DNA from: Winogradskya consettensis
GTDB lineage: Bacteria > Actinomycetota > Actinomycetes > Mycobacteriales > Micromonosporaceae
Length of the DNA stretch: 64,000 bases
Direction: 5' to 3'
Assembly: GCF_018332715.1 (NCBI RefSeq)
Contig: NZ_BOQP01000017.1
Span: 124,001 to 188,000, forward strand
The notes beneath the pieces were generated by a model. That model saw nothing but the letters and a program-made list of their open reading frames with translations. It did no database searches and was not told the origin of the DNA. Of this stretch, positions 9,036 to 17,264 are shown one piece after another. Position numbers and translations under genes: made by a program. The first letter of the stretch is position 1; the number at the start of each line of letters is the position of its first letter.

Positions 9036-10129
9036 CCGTGCACCTCCTCCCGCGTCTCTCCCGCTGCGGGCCGATCGCCCTGCGGGCCGGACCGGTCGTC
9101 GTGCCGGGACCGGTGGCGCTGCTCGGCCAGGTCGGCCGCCGTCATCTCGCGGATGGAGCTCTGCTCGCCGGGGCGCAGCCTGCGCCAGCCCGCGGCGATC
9201 GCCGGGAGCACGCCGTCCGGCATGACCAGGACGACCACGGCGAGCAGGACGCCCGTGGCGACCAGGTGCAGCGGGGTGCTGCCGAACTCGGTCTTGAAGT
9301 ACTCGAGGGCGGTGCCGACGATCAGGGCGCCGACCAGCGGGCCGAACAGGGTGCGGACACCGCCGAGCAGCGCCATCAGCACCAGGTAGGAGCCGGTCAG
9401 GACGGAGAACTGGAACACCGGGTCGAGGTCGCCGAACCACAGCGCGTAGAGCCCGCCGGACAGCGCGGTGAAGGCCGCGGACAGGACAAAGACGATCAGC
9501 TTGTACGCGTACGTCGGTGTGCCGAGTGCCTCCGCCTTGTCCTCGTCCTCCCGGATCGCCTTGAGGCCGAGCCCGAAGCGGCTGCGGTCGAGCAGCCACC
9601 ACGTGAGCACGGCGACGGCGAGCAGGGCCGCGTACAGATAGAAGAAGACCCGGTGGTGCTCGGGGCGCAACAGGCCCGGGAAGGGCCGGGGGACGACCAG
9701 GCCGCGGGAACCCCCGGTCAGGGACGCCCAGCTCTGGAAGACGAGCAGCAGGATGAGCACGAGCGCGATCGAGACGATCACGAACGAAGCGCCACGTACG
9801 CGCAGAGCGGCCAGCCCGAGCGGGACCGCGAGCGCCGCGACCAGCAGAGCCGCGACCAGCAGAGCGACGAAGGAGGGCAGGTCCGCCCTGGTCACGAGCA
9901 GGCCGGTCGCGTAACCGCCGAGACCGGCGAGCGCGCCGTGACCGAGCGAGATGTAGCCGGTGAAGCCGCCGACGAAGTTCCACGAGGTGGCGAGCACCGC
10001 GTAGTTCAGCACCACGACGCCGGACGACAGGATGTACGGGTTGGGGGCCAGGCTCGGGAAGGCCAGGATCGCGGCGGCCAGCACGGCCACCGCGCCCAGC
10101 GGGAACCAGCGTCTAGAAACGTTGGGCAA
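9032..10129 (-). CDS. LIV-type ABC transporter permease (LivM-like)
   Basis: 365 residues with about eight to ten hydrophobic segments. The motif NFVGGFTGYISLGHGAL (about residues 52-68) is the conserved LivM signature. The last 45 residues are charged and cytoplasmic (QRHRSRHDDRSG), longer than usual for this family. It overlaps the LivH-like gene upstream by 17 bases and the LivG-like gene downstream by 4, showing tight coupling. Confidence 0.87.
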   Translation of the reverse strand: MPNVSRRWFPLGAVAVLAAAILAFPSLAPNPYILSSGVVVLNYAVLATSWNFVGGFTGYISLGHGALAGLGGYATGLLVTRADLPSFVALLVAALLVAALAVPLGLAALRVRGASFVIVSIALVLILLLVFQSWASLTGGSRGLVVPRPFPGLLRPEHHRVFFYLYAALLAVAVLTWWLLDRSRFGLGLKAIREDEDKAEALGTPTYAYKLIVFVLSAAFTALSGGLYALWFGDLDPVFQFSVLTGSYLVLMALLGGVRTLFGPLVGALIVGTALEYFKTEFGSTPLHLVATGVLLAVVVLVMPDGVLPAIAAGWRRLRPGEQSSIREMTAADLAEQRHRSRHDDRSGPQGDRPAAGETREEVHG

Positions 10130-11000
10130 GACGGCCTCCGAAGAATCCCTGCGGCCGGAAGGCCAGCGTCGCGAAGAGCGCCACGTAGAAGACGGTCTGC
10201 GCCCAGGTCGTACCCATCGGGATCTGCAGCAGGCTCTGCCCCAGTCCGAGCAGCATCGCCGCGGCCGCCGCGCCCGGGACGCTGCCCAGGCCGCCGACCA
10301 CGATGATCGCCATCAGCGGCCCGATCCAGTGCCAGTGCAGGGACGGGTAGATGGTCGTGTCGAGCGACAACGCGGTGCCACCGACCGCGGCGGTCGCCAG
10401 GCCGAGCCCGAACCCGAAACCGGCGATGCGTTCGGTGTCGATACCGACCAGGCGGGCCGCGTCCGGGTGCTGGATGGTGGCGCGCAACGCCCAGCCGAAC
10501 GAGGTCCGTTTCATGAGCAGGTAGAGCGAGCCGAGCGCGACGACCGCCAGGCCGAACGCGATCAGTTTCACCACGGCGATGCGCGCCCCGAACAGCCCGA
10601 AGCTCGCCGAGCCGTAGCCGAGCTGGATGCGGCGCTGGGTGCCCGAGAACGCGTACCCGAGCAGGCCCTCGATGATGAGCGCGATCGCAAACGTGAGCAG
10701 GACCGACATCATCGTCAGCGTCGCCGCGCGCAGCCGGGACAGCAGCATGCGTTGCAGCAGCACCCCGGCACCGAAGAACAGCGGGACCGTGACGAGCAGC
10801 GACAGCAGCGGGTCGACGCCGAGCCGTTCGTTGCACCACCAGGCGAGGTACGCCGCGAGGATGAGGAACGCCGAATGGGCGATCATCACCACCCGCATGA
10901 TCCCGAAGTACAGGGTCAGACCGGCCGCTAGCAGGGCGTAGAGGCCGCCCAGGAGCAGGCCGAGGATGATGCTCTGCAGCAGGAGACCGCCTGAGGGCAT
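10113..11000 (-). CDS. LIV-type ABC transporter permease (LivH-like)
   Basis: 295 residues, mostly hydrophobic. The N-terminal pattern LLGGLYALLAAGLTLYFGIMRVV is a LivH hallmark (residues about 15-38), and a WALRATIQHPDAARLVGID segment matches the cytoplasmic coupling loop. It starts 7 bases after the stop of the binding-protein gene. With the LivM-like protein it forms the membrane channel of the importer. Confidence 0.87.
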   Translation of the reverse strand: MPSGGLLLQSIILGLLLGGLYALLAAGLTLYFGIMRVVMIAHSAFLILAAYLAWWCNERLGVDPLLSLLVTVPLFFGAGVLLQRMLLSRLRAATLTMMSVLLTFAIALIIEGLLGYAFSGTQRRIQLGYGSASFGLFGARIAVVKLIAFGLAVVALGSLYLLMKRTSFGWALRATIQHPDAARLVGIDTERIAGFGFGLGLATAAVGGTALSLDTTIYPSLHWHWIGPLMAIIVVGGLGSVPGAAAAAMLLGLGQSLLQIPMGTTWAQTVFYVALFATLAFRPQGFFGGRLAQRF

Positions 11001-11007
11001 CCGCGCC

Positions 11008-12231
11008 TCACCACGCCGGTTTCGGATAGAGGAGAGCGGCCTCCTTGGTCGCGTCCGGGAGCACGATCTTGATCTCGCCGCCGATCCACTGCTGGATCAT
11101 GTGCGCGCCCTGCGGCTTACCGGTGGCGTCCCACGTGAGCGGGCCGACCACCGTCTCCACCTTGTTCGCGTGCACCCAGTCGATCATCTTCTGCTGGCAT
11201 TCGCCCTGCTCGGCGCAGCCGGCGGCGGTCACCGCGGCCTCGACGACCTGACCGGTGGTGTACGCGTTCGCCTGGTCCTCCTCGGGGGCCTTGCCGAACT
11301 GGGCGGTGTACTTCTCGACGAACTCCTTGTTGCTCGGGTACGGCGCGTCCTGGCTGTACCCGGTCGGCGAGAGGATGCCCTCGGTCTTGTTGCCGATGGC
11401 CTTCGCGAACTCGGGCTCGGTCGGCGCGGTCGAGAACGCCGCCATCTTCGGCTGGTAGCGCAGCTGCTGCAGGGCGACGATCAGGTTGACGCCGTCCTGG
11501 TACTGCGAGCCGCCCACCACCATGTCGGCCTTGGACGCCGCGATCTTCGCCGCGATGCTGCCGAAGTCGGTGGTGTTCGGCGGGTAGACCTCGTCGACGA
11601 CGGTCTTGATGCCGCCGGCTTCGAGCTTCGCCTTCAGCCCGTACGCCGTGCCCTGCGCGAACGGGTCGTCCATGGCGGCGTACGCCACCGTCTTGGGCCG
11701 TTGATCCGCCGGAAGCGCGAGAATGTACGTGGCCAGGTGGTTGTAGTGGTCCTGGGCCACCGCGGGGGCGGCGTAGAACAGGTTCTTGAAGCCCTGCGTG
11801 AAGACCTCGTTCGCCGCGCCGGCCGGCTCGACGAACAACATGCCGTACTCGCTGGCCACGCGTCCGGCCGGGACCACCAGCCGGGTGGAGAACGGCCCGA
11901 CCACCAGGTCGACCTGGTCGCTGCCGATCAGCTGCTCGTAGTCGGCGACGACCCGGTCCGCGCTGGACTGGTCGTCGAGGATCTTCAGCTCGACCTGACG
12001 GCCCAGCAGGCCACCCCGGTCGTTGACGATCTTCGCCCACGCCTCGTAGCCCTGCTGCACCCCCTTGCCGGGCTCGGAGAAATCGCCGGTCAGCGGCAGG
12101 GAGATGCCGACGGTGATGGGATCGTCAGCCGATTCCCCACCGTCGCCTCCCCCGCTGCACGCGCCGAGAGTCAGAAGGAATGTCGCTCCCAGGGCCGTGG
12201 CCCAGTGGGTACGCCGAAAGATGGAAGGCAT
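11008..12231 (-). CDS. LIV-type ABC transporter substrate-binding lipoprotein
   Basis: 407 residues. A signal peptide ends in the lipobox LGAC with the lipidated Cys at residue 25. The mature part fits the type I periplasmic-binding fold (Peripla_BP_6): GISLPLTGDFSEPGKGVQ at the start and later LKILDDQSS and GPFSTR motifs. It binds the unknown ligand outside the cell. It is the first gene of the operon, with a 28-bp palindrome about 23 bases upstream of the start and a divergent LacI regulator. LacI control is unusual for this transporter family and points to a carbohydrate-like inducer. Confidence 0.87.
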   Translation of the reverse strand: MPSIFRRTHWATALGATFLLTLGACSGGGDGGESADDPITVGISLPLTGDFSEPGKGVQQGYEAWAKIVNDRGGLLGRQVELKILDDQSSADRVVADYEQLIGSDQVDLVVGPFSTRLVVPAGRVASEYGMLFVEPAGAANEVFTQGFKNLFYAAPAVAQDHYNHLATYILALPADQRPKTVAYAAMDDPFAQGTAYGLKAKLEAGGIKTVVDEVYPPNTTDFGSIAAKIAASKADMVVGGSQYQDGVNLIVALQQLRYQPKMAAFSTAPTEPEFAKAIGNKTEGILSPTGYSQDAPYPSNKEFVEKYTAQFGKAPEEDQANAYTTGQVVEAAVTAAGCAEQGECQQKMIDWVHANKVETVVGPLTWDATGKPQGAHMIQQWIGGEIKIVLPDATKEAALLYPKPAW

Positions 12232-12254
12232 CCGCGGAAGCTCCTTTGTCAGGG

Positions 12255-12282
12255 ACGTAAGCGCTTGCGGAAGCGCTTACGT
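12255..12282. promoter_or_regulatory. Perfect 28-bp palindromic LacI-type operator
   Basis: Two 12-base arms (12255-12266 and 12271-12282) are exact reverse complements around GCGG. Each arm carries the LacI-family core AAGCGCTT (12259-12266 and 12271-12278), so two operator cores sit 12 bp apart. The site lies between the LIV binding-protein gene and a divergent LacI-family gene and is the likely target of that regulator. Confidence 0.85.
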
Positions 12283-12358
12283 AGCCTAGGCTGTGCTTCA
12301 CGTCACTGGCAATACTCCCGTAACACAACACGGGCGAAGTTCTGTGGAGAGTGGACGG

Positions 12359-13390
12359 ATGCCCAAACCCGGCCCGAGGCTGCGCCTCGCCGACGTCGCC
12401 GAACGAGCAGGCGTCTCCCTGGCCACCGCATCACGCGCCCTCGCCGGGCGCGAGGGCGTGAGCGCGGAGGTCGCCGATCGCATCCGGCAGATCTCGCAGG
12501 ACCTCGGATACATAGCCAATCCGTACGCCCGGACGCTCGCGGGCGGCGCCAGCTCCACGGTCGGCCTGGTCGTGCATCAGGTCGACGACCCGTACTTCTC
12601 GGAGATCGCCGGCGGGGTCATCCAGATCGCCGACGAGCAGAGCCTGCTCGTCCAGATCTGCCACTCCGGCCGCGACCCCGATCACGAGCTGCGCCAGATC
12701 CGCCACCTCACCGCGCAGCAGGTGGGCATCATCATCATCGCGGGCTCCGGCTACACGGACGCGCGGATCGAGGCGGAGGCACGCGAGGCGCTCTCGGCGT
12801 ACCGCAGGACGGGAGGGCGGGTGGCCGTCATCGGCCGGCACTCCCTCGGGGTGGACGCGGTCCTGCCGGACAACGAGGCCGGCGGGCACGCGCTGGCCAC
12901 CCACCTGTTGTCGCTCGGGCACCGCAGGATCGCGATCGCGGCCGGCACACCCGGGCTGACCACCGTCGTGGACCGCCAGGCGGGCGTCGCCTCAGCGCTG
13001 CGCCAGCACGGCATCGACCTGGACGACCTGCCGATCGTGCACACCGACTTCACCCGCGACGGTGGTAAGGCCGCCGCCGACCGCATCGTCCAGGAGCACC
13101 CAGAGACAACCGCGATCGTCGCGCTCAACGACGCGATGGCGATCGGCGTGCTGTCCGCCCTGCGCGCCCGCGGCATCTCGGTGCCCGAGCGCATGTCGGT
13201 GGTCGGCTTCGACGACGTGTCGGTCGCGGCAGACCTCGCCCCCTCGCTCACCACCGTCCGGCTGCCGATGACGGACATGGGCCGGATGGCGCTCGAACTG
13301 GCCCTCAAACCGGCCGCGGCCCGCCCTCGCCGGCGTGCCACCGGGCAGACCTTGATGATCCGCGACTCCTCAGGACCGGTGCCCCGATGA
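12359..13390 (+). CDS. LacI-family transcriptional regulator
   Basis: 343 residues. The N-terminal HTH reads LRLADVAERAGVSLATASRAL, the classic LacI DNA-binding helix pair, followed by a hinge (YIANPYARTLAGG) and a ligand-binding domain of the periplasmic-binding type. The ATG at 12359 was chosen because it directly precedes the HTH and has a GGAGAG-type ribosome site. It is divergent from the LIV/LamG/dehydrogenase operon, with the palindromic operator between them, so it most likely represses that operon and itself until a sugar-like ligand binds. It overlaps the methyltransferase gene by four bases. Confidence 0.9.
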   Translation: MPKPGPRLRLADVAERAGVSLATASRALAGREGVSAEVADRIRQISQDLGYIANPYARTLAGGASSTVGLVVHQVDDPYFSEIAGGVIQIADEQSLLVQICHSGRDPDHELRQIRHLTAQQVGIIIIAGSGYTDARIEAEAREALSAYRRTGGRVAVIGRHSLGVDAVLPDNEAGGHALATHLLSLGHRRIAIAAGTPGLTTVVDRQAGVASALRQHGIDLDDLPIVHTDFTRDGGKAAADRIVQEHPETTAIVALNDAMAIGVLSALRARGISVPERMSVVGFDDVSVAADLAPSLTTVRLPMTDMGRMALELALKPAAARPRRRATGQTLMIRDSSGPVPR

Positions 13391-14190
13391 ATGATTTCGA
13401 CCAGACCGGCGGGGTCGAGACGACCGTCCCGCACAGCGCGCGGATCTGGAACTATTGGCTCGGCGGCAAGGACAACTTCGCCGTCGACCGGGCCGCGGGC
13501 GAGCAGATCGTCGCCCTGGTCCCCGGCCTGGTCACCTCGGCCCGCGCGGACCGAGCGTTCCTGCGCAGAGCCGTGCGGCACCTCACCACGCAGGCCGGCA
13601 TCCGCCAGTTCCTGGACATCGGCACCGGCCTGCCCACCGCCGACAACACCCACGAGGTCGCCCAGCGCGCCGCGCCGGATTCCCGCGTCGTCTACGTGGA
13701 CAACGACCCGCTGGTGCTCACCCACGCCCGGGCCCTGCTCACCAGCACACCCCAGGGAGCCACCGACTACATCGACGCCGACCTGCGCGAACCCGCCAAG
13801 ATCCTCGACCGCGCCGCCCGGACCCTCGACTTCGGCAAGCCGGTGGCGGTGATGCTGCTCGGCATCCTCAACTTCATCATCGAGGACGACCAGGCCCACA
13901 CGACGGTACGACAGCTGCTGGACGCCGTACCCCCCGGCAGTTTCCTGGTGATCTCGCACCCGACCACGGAGGTCGACGGCCCCGAGATGACCGAGGCGGT
14001 CCGGCTGTGGAATTCCACCGGCGGCGCCGAGATGCGCCTGCGCGACCGGGCCGGCGTGGCGGCCTTCTTCCAGGACCTCGACCTGGTCGACCCCGGCATC
14101 ACGACCTGCTCACAATGGCACCCGGACCCGGACGCCGACAGTTCCCCGGTCTCCCACTTCTGCGGCGTCGGCCGGCTCGTCCACCGATGA
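13387..14190 (+). CDS. DUF574-type SAM-dependent methyltransferase
   Basis: 267 residues. The opening PHSARIWNYWLGGKDNFAVDR and the SAM-binding FLDIGTGLPT (residues 75-84) are diagnostic for the S-adenosyl methyltransferase family PF04672 (DUF574), which is expanded in actinobacteria. YVDNDPLVL follows as the acidic ribose-binding strand. The acceptor substrate is unknown. The start overlaps the LacI gene stop (ATGA), so it may be co-expressed with the regulator, although a functional link is not evident. Confidence 0.88.
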   Translation: MNDFDQTGGVETTVPHSARIWNYWLGGKDNFAVDRAAGEQIVALVPGLVTSARADRAFLRRAVRHLTTQAGIRQFLDIGTGLPTADNTHEVAQRAAPDSRVVYVDNDPLVLTHARALLTSTPQGATDYIDADLREPAKILDRAARTLDFGKPVAVMLLGILNFIIEDDQAHTTVRQLLDAVPPGSFLVISHPTTEVDGPEMTEAVRLWNSTGGAEMRLRDRAGVAAFFQDLDLVDPGITTCSQWHPDPDADSSPVSHFCGVGRLVHR

Positions 14191-14450
14191 CGCCGCACGG
14201 CCGGTCCGTGTCACGGCCAACCAGGGCATGGTCGTTCGCCTGAGGGAGACCCGACACGGTCACGGTCCCTGCCACGAGGCTGAATGGTGCGCTGGATACC
14301 AGGATGCGCGACCTTTCTGCGGCAGCCGTAGACCTTGATGATCCGCCAGATACGCTTTAGCTCGAATCCGACTGTTCACTTGTCGTCCGATGTGGATCTC
14401 CGTAGATTCCCGACGTCAACGGGGATCGTGGTTTCACGGGGGTCGAAACA
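14191..14450. other. Intergenic region without a recognised gene
   Basis: This 260-base gap separates the methyltransferase from the small repeat protein. I found no convincing coding sequence. A less GC-rich patch near 14340-14400 could hold the promoter of the downstream small gene, but no clear -35/-10 pair was seen. Confidence 0.4.
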
Positions 14451-14675
14451 ATGCGTGCTGCCATTGCTGTGCTGTCGCTGGCGGGCACGGGCCTTCTCAT
14501 CCGGTCCTTCACGATCGCCTCCCGCCGCGTCGACCGCATGCTGGACGACCTGCCGGACCTGCCAGACCTGCCGGACCTGCCAGACCTGCCAGACCCGCCC
14601 GACCTGCCCGACCCGGCCGCCGGGGAGTACGCAGATCTTCGTACGCCGGTGTCGCCCGGTGGTGGACGACAATGA
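14451..14675 (+). CDS. Small membrane protein with DLP tripeptide repeats
   Basis: 74 residues. An N-terminal hydrophobic segment (residues 3-16) is followed by RRVDRML and then about eight Asp-Leu-Pro-like tripeptides. A GGGGG element lies 8 bases before the ATG. The gene ends 23 bases before the histidine kinase start, so it might belong with that two-component system. No family was recognised. Because the repeats also produce open frames on the other strand, the coding assignment rests on the start context and the hydrophobic segment, and is moderate. Confidence 0.5.
   Translation: MRAAIAVLSLAGTGLLIRSFTIASRRVDRMLDDLPDLPDLPDLPDLPDPPDLPDPAAGEYADLRTPVSPGGGRQ
14547..14618. repeat. 9-bp tandem repeat, about eight units
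   Basis: Eight consecutive 9-base units of the form GACCTGCCN, the last three with one or two changes. In the plus frame each unit encodes Asp-Leu-Pro. Length variation by slippage would keep the frame. Confidence 0.85.
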
Positions 14676-14689
14676 GCCGCACCCTTACC

Positions 14690-14695
14690 TAGGCT
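14690..14695 (+). promoter_or_regulatory. Possible leaderless -10 element of the two-component operon
   Basis: TAGGCT matches the actinobacterial -10 pattern TANNNT and lies 6 bases before the GTG at 14702. That spacing is typical for leaderless transcripts, and no good ribosome site is present. No -35 was recognised. Confidence 0.35.
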
Positions 14696-14698
14696 GGG

Positions 14699-15796
14699 GT
14701 GGTGATCCCCCGCCGTGACGTGCTGATCGCCGCCGCCGCGGCAGTCGTCGTGTCCGGTGGGACCCTGTGGGCGGCCGGCGTCCAGGAGCCTCCGCGACCG
14801 CTCGACGGAGGCGCGTTCGCGCTGATCGCCGTGGCCGCGGGCTCGCTCGCCTGGCGGACGATGCCGCTGATCGCGCTCGGTGGCGCGCTCGCAGCCACGG
14901 CCGGTTACGTGCTGGCCGGATACCCGTTCGGCCCGGTGCTGCTCTGCACCGCCTGGGCCATGGCCGAGGTCAGTGTCCGCCGCGCGGTGCGGGTCTCCGG
15001 CGCGGCGGTGGCGATCGCGGGGGCGGTGCTGATCATGGTCGCTGCGCCACGCTTCACGACCCACACGTCCGTGCCGGTGTTCGGCATCGTGCTGTGGGGA
15101 GCGTGGTGGCTCGTTGTTCCCTGGGCGCTCGGAGCGCTGGCGCGCACCAGGCGGCAGGCGGCAGCGCAGGCCCGGGAGGCCGGGGAGCGCGAACGGCGCG
15201 ATCTCATCGCTCGGGTCGCGCTCGAGGAGCGCGTACGGATGTCGCGTGAGGTGCACGACGTGGCCGGTCACGGGTTCGCGGTGATCGCGATGCAGGCGGG
15301 GGTCGCCCTGGTCGTCGTGGACGAGCAGCCCGATCAGGTACGCGCCTCGCTGCAGGCCATCCGTGAGACGAGCACCGCAGCCCTGGACGAGTTGCGGCGT
15401 GTCCTGCGCGCTCAGGCACCCGAGCCCGGGCTGGCGGGTCTCGACGCGCTGGCCCGGAGCGCCCGGAGCGCGGGCCTGGCGGTCGAGCTCCGGAGCATCG
15501 ACGCGTCCGGGGTGCCGGAGCAGGCGGGCGCGATCGCCTACCGCGTGGTGCGGGAGGCGCTGACCAACGTGTTGCGGCACGCCGGCGCGGCCCACGCCAC
15601 GGTCACGGTCGAGCGGCACGCGGGCGAGCTGAGCGTCACGGTCGAGGACGACGGCCGTGGCGTCGGCGGGGGCGCGGGCAGTGGCATCCCGGGGATTCGT
15701 GACCTGGTGGAAGAGGCGGGCGGCACACTCACCGCGCGGCACTCGGAGGACGGCGGATTTGTGGTGGCTGCGTGCGTACCTGTGAGGCCTGAATGA
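14699..15796 (+). CDS. Two-component sensor histidine kinase (HisKA_3/NarL-type)
   Basis: 365 residues. The N-terminal half has four to five membrane segments (residues 8-145). The H-box is MSREVHDVAGHGFAV with phospho-acceptor His186, typical of the HisKA_3 dimerisation domain. The ATP-binding domain shows an N-box-like VVREALTNVLRHA and a DDGRGVGGGAGSGIPGIRD glycine region. It should autophosphorylate and pass phosphate to the response regulator encoded directly downstream (ATGA overlap). The signal is unknown. GTG 14699 or GTG 14702 may be the start. Confidence 0.88.
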   Translation: MVIPRRDVLIAAAAAVVVSGGTLWAAGVQEPPRPLDGGAFALIAVAAGSLAWRTMPLIALGGALAATAGYVLAGYPFGPVLLCTAWAMAEVSVRRAVRVSGAAVAIAGAVLIMVAAPRFTTHTSVPVFGIVLWGAWWLVVPWALGALARTRRQAAAQAREAGERERRDLIARVALEERVRMSREVHDVAGHGFAVIAMQAGVALVVVDEQPDQVRASLQAIRETSTAALDELRRVLRAQAPEPGLAGLDALARSARSAGLAVELRSIDASGVPEQAGAIAYRVVREALTNVLRHAGAAHATVTVERHAGELSVTVEDDGRGVGGGAGSGIPGIRDLVEEAGGTLTARHSEDGGFVVAACVPVRPE

Positions 15797-16437
15797 TCCG
15801 GGTGGTGCTCGCCGACGATCAGTCCCTGATCCGGATGGGGTTGCGGGTGCTGATCGAGCGCGAGGCGGACATGCAGCTCGTCGGGGAAGCTGCCGACGGC
15901 ACGCAGGCGCTCGCCGTCATCCGGCAGGCCCGGCCCGACGTGGCGCTGGTCGACATCCGGATGCCGGGGCTGGACGGGCTCGAGGTGTTGCGGCGGGTGA
16001 CCGCGGATCCCACGCTCGACGCCACGCGGGTGGTCGTGGTGACGACGTTCGAGACCGACGAGTACCTGTTCGGTGCGCTGCGGGCCGGGGCGAGCGGGTT
16101 CGTGCTCAAGGACGCGGACCCCGGCGACCTGGTCCGCGCGATCCGGGCGGCGGCGGGCGGAGAGGCACTGCTCTCACCCTCGGTCACCCGGCGGCTGGTC
16201 GACCGGTACGGCCCGGAGCCGGGCGCCGCGCCCCCGTTCGAGCTGCTGACCGCCCGGGAACGCGAGATCGTCGCCTGGGTGGCGACCGGCCGCTCCAACG
16301 ACGAGATCGCCGCCGAGCTGCTCCTCAGTCCCGCGACCGTCCGCACCCACGTCGGTCGCGCGATGCTCAAACTGCACGCCCGTGACCGCGCCCAGCTCGT
16401 CGTCTTCGCCGTCCGCGCCGGCCTCATGCCCGGCTGA
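15793..16437 (+). CDS. NarL/LuxR-family response regulator
   Basis: 214 residues. The receiver domain has the acidic pair D8-D9, the phospho-accepting Asp54 (VALVDIRMPG), Thr84/85 and Lys106 (FVLKD). A LuxR-type HTH follows at about residues 148-210 (LTAREREIVAWVATGRSNDEIA). It is the cognate partner of the upstream kinase. The final codons (RAGLMPG-stop) are repeated twice more downstream in a 30-bp tandem repeat, an oddity described separately. Confidence 0.92.
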   Translation: MIRVVLADDQSLIRMGLRVLIEREADMQLVGEAADGTQALAVIRQARPDVALVDIRMPGLDGLEVLRRVTADPTLDATRVVVVTTFETDEYLFGALRAGASGFVLKDADPGDLVRAIRAAAGGEALLSPSVTRRLVDRYGPEPGAAPPFELLTAREREIVAWVATGRSNDEIAAELLLSPATVRTHVGRAMLKLHARDRAQLVVFAVRAGLMPG

Positions 16438-16497
16438 GCCATCCCCGCCGGCCTCATGCCCGGCTGAACCGCCCGCGCCGGCCTCATGCCCGGCTGA
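16417..16497. repeat. Three-copy 30-bp tandem repeat spanning a stop codon
   Basis: The 21-base core that encodes the end of the response regulator occurs at 16417-16437, 16447-16467 and 16477-16497, exactly 30 bases apart. The 9-base spacers differ. Each copy ends in an in-frame TGA, so the regulator has three stop codons in series. The last copy ends directly before the stop of the convergent membrane-protein gene. Confidence 0.92.
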
Positions 16498-17208
16498 TCA
16501 GACGAGCAACGCCGTTGACGCCGCGGCGGCGTACACAACAATCGCTGCTCGCACCGCACGAACCTGGCGCTCATCCGACCAGCCGGCCCGGTCGAGGACG
16601 CGGGCCAGAACGGGCAGGACGAGAATCGCGTGCATCGTCGCGCCGTGCAGCAGCTTCAGGCTGTCCGCGGTGGCGTAGGCGCCCTGCTGGTCGCCGCCGA
16701 GAACCCGGCGCAGCCCGATGACGAGCATGACCGCCCCGCTGACGATCGCCACGTCGAGAATGACGAACCCCGCCCGCACCGCCAGCCGCAGAGCGGGGTC
16801 CTCGGGCGGGAGCCGGAAAGCCACCACGGTCAGGATCGCGATCCCCACGATCAACGTCACCCCGCCAACCGCCAGCGAACGCGCGACGATCGTGTCGAAA
16901 GTGCTGGAGAAATTGAAATGCGAGGGGGTACGCCGCCACGCCTGCACCGTGATCAGCGCGACCTCCAGCACACATGCGGCCGAGAAGACCACCACCAGCC
17001 ACATTCGCAGCCGGGTTCCGAGACGGAGGAACGAGATCACCCAGGTGATGGTCGCCAGCGTGACGCCGAACGACAGCCCGAACGTCATCGGTTTACGCCA
17101 GGACACCGGCCCCGACCACGACCCGTGCGTCGCCAGCAGAATGGTCAGATGGACAAGACCGCTGACGACGAGAACCGCGGCTATGGCGTACGGAATGCGT
17201 CTGCTCAC
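16498..17208 (-). CDS. Seven-segment integral membrane protein of unknown function
   Basis: About 236 residues with seven predicted membrane helices and short loops (first helix near residues 5-26, last at the extreme C-terminus). Loop features include GSWSGPVSWRKPMTFG after helix 1 and a histidine (LLHGATMHAILVLP) in helix 6. No transporter or enzyme family was recognised. The GTG at 17208 was chosen because it just precedes the first helix; the ribosome site is poor. It converges on the response regulator gene. Confidence 0.65.
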   Translation of the reverse strand: MSRRIPYAIAAVLVVSGLVHLTILLATHGSWSGPVSWRKPMTFGLSFGVTLATITWVISFLRLGTRLRMWLVVVFSAACVLEVALITVQAWRRTPSHFNFSSTFDTIVARSLAVGGVTLIVGIAILTVVAFRLPPEDPALRLAVRAGFVILDVAIVSGAVMLVIGLRRVLGGDQQGAYATADSLKLLHGATMHAILVLPVLARVLDRAGWSDERQVRAVRAAIVVYAAAASTALLV

Positions 17209-17264
17209 CCCACCAATCTGCCGTTCCCGCGCCCGGATGTAGTCCCCGTCGTGACGGCGTCGCC

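Noticed and set aside
14376..14672. Minus-strand frame with WQVRQV repeats
   Set aside because: It is the reverse reading of the 9-bp tandem repeat and lacks a good start site; the plus-strand small protein has better context.
15819..16574. Minus-strand frame with repeated QPGMRPA
   Set aside because: This is the antisense reading of the 30-bp repeat and the response regulator; not a real protein.
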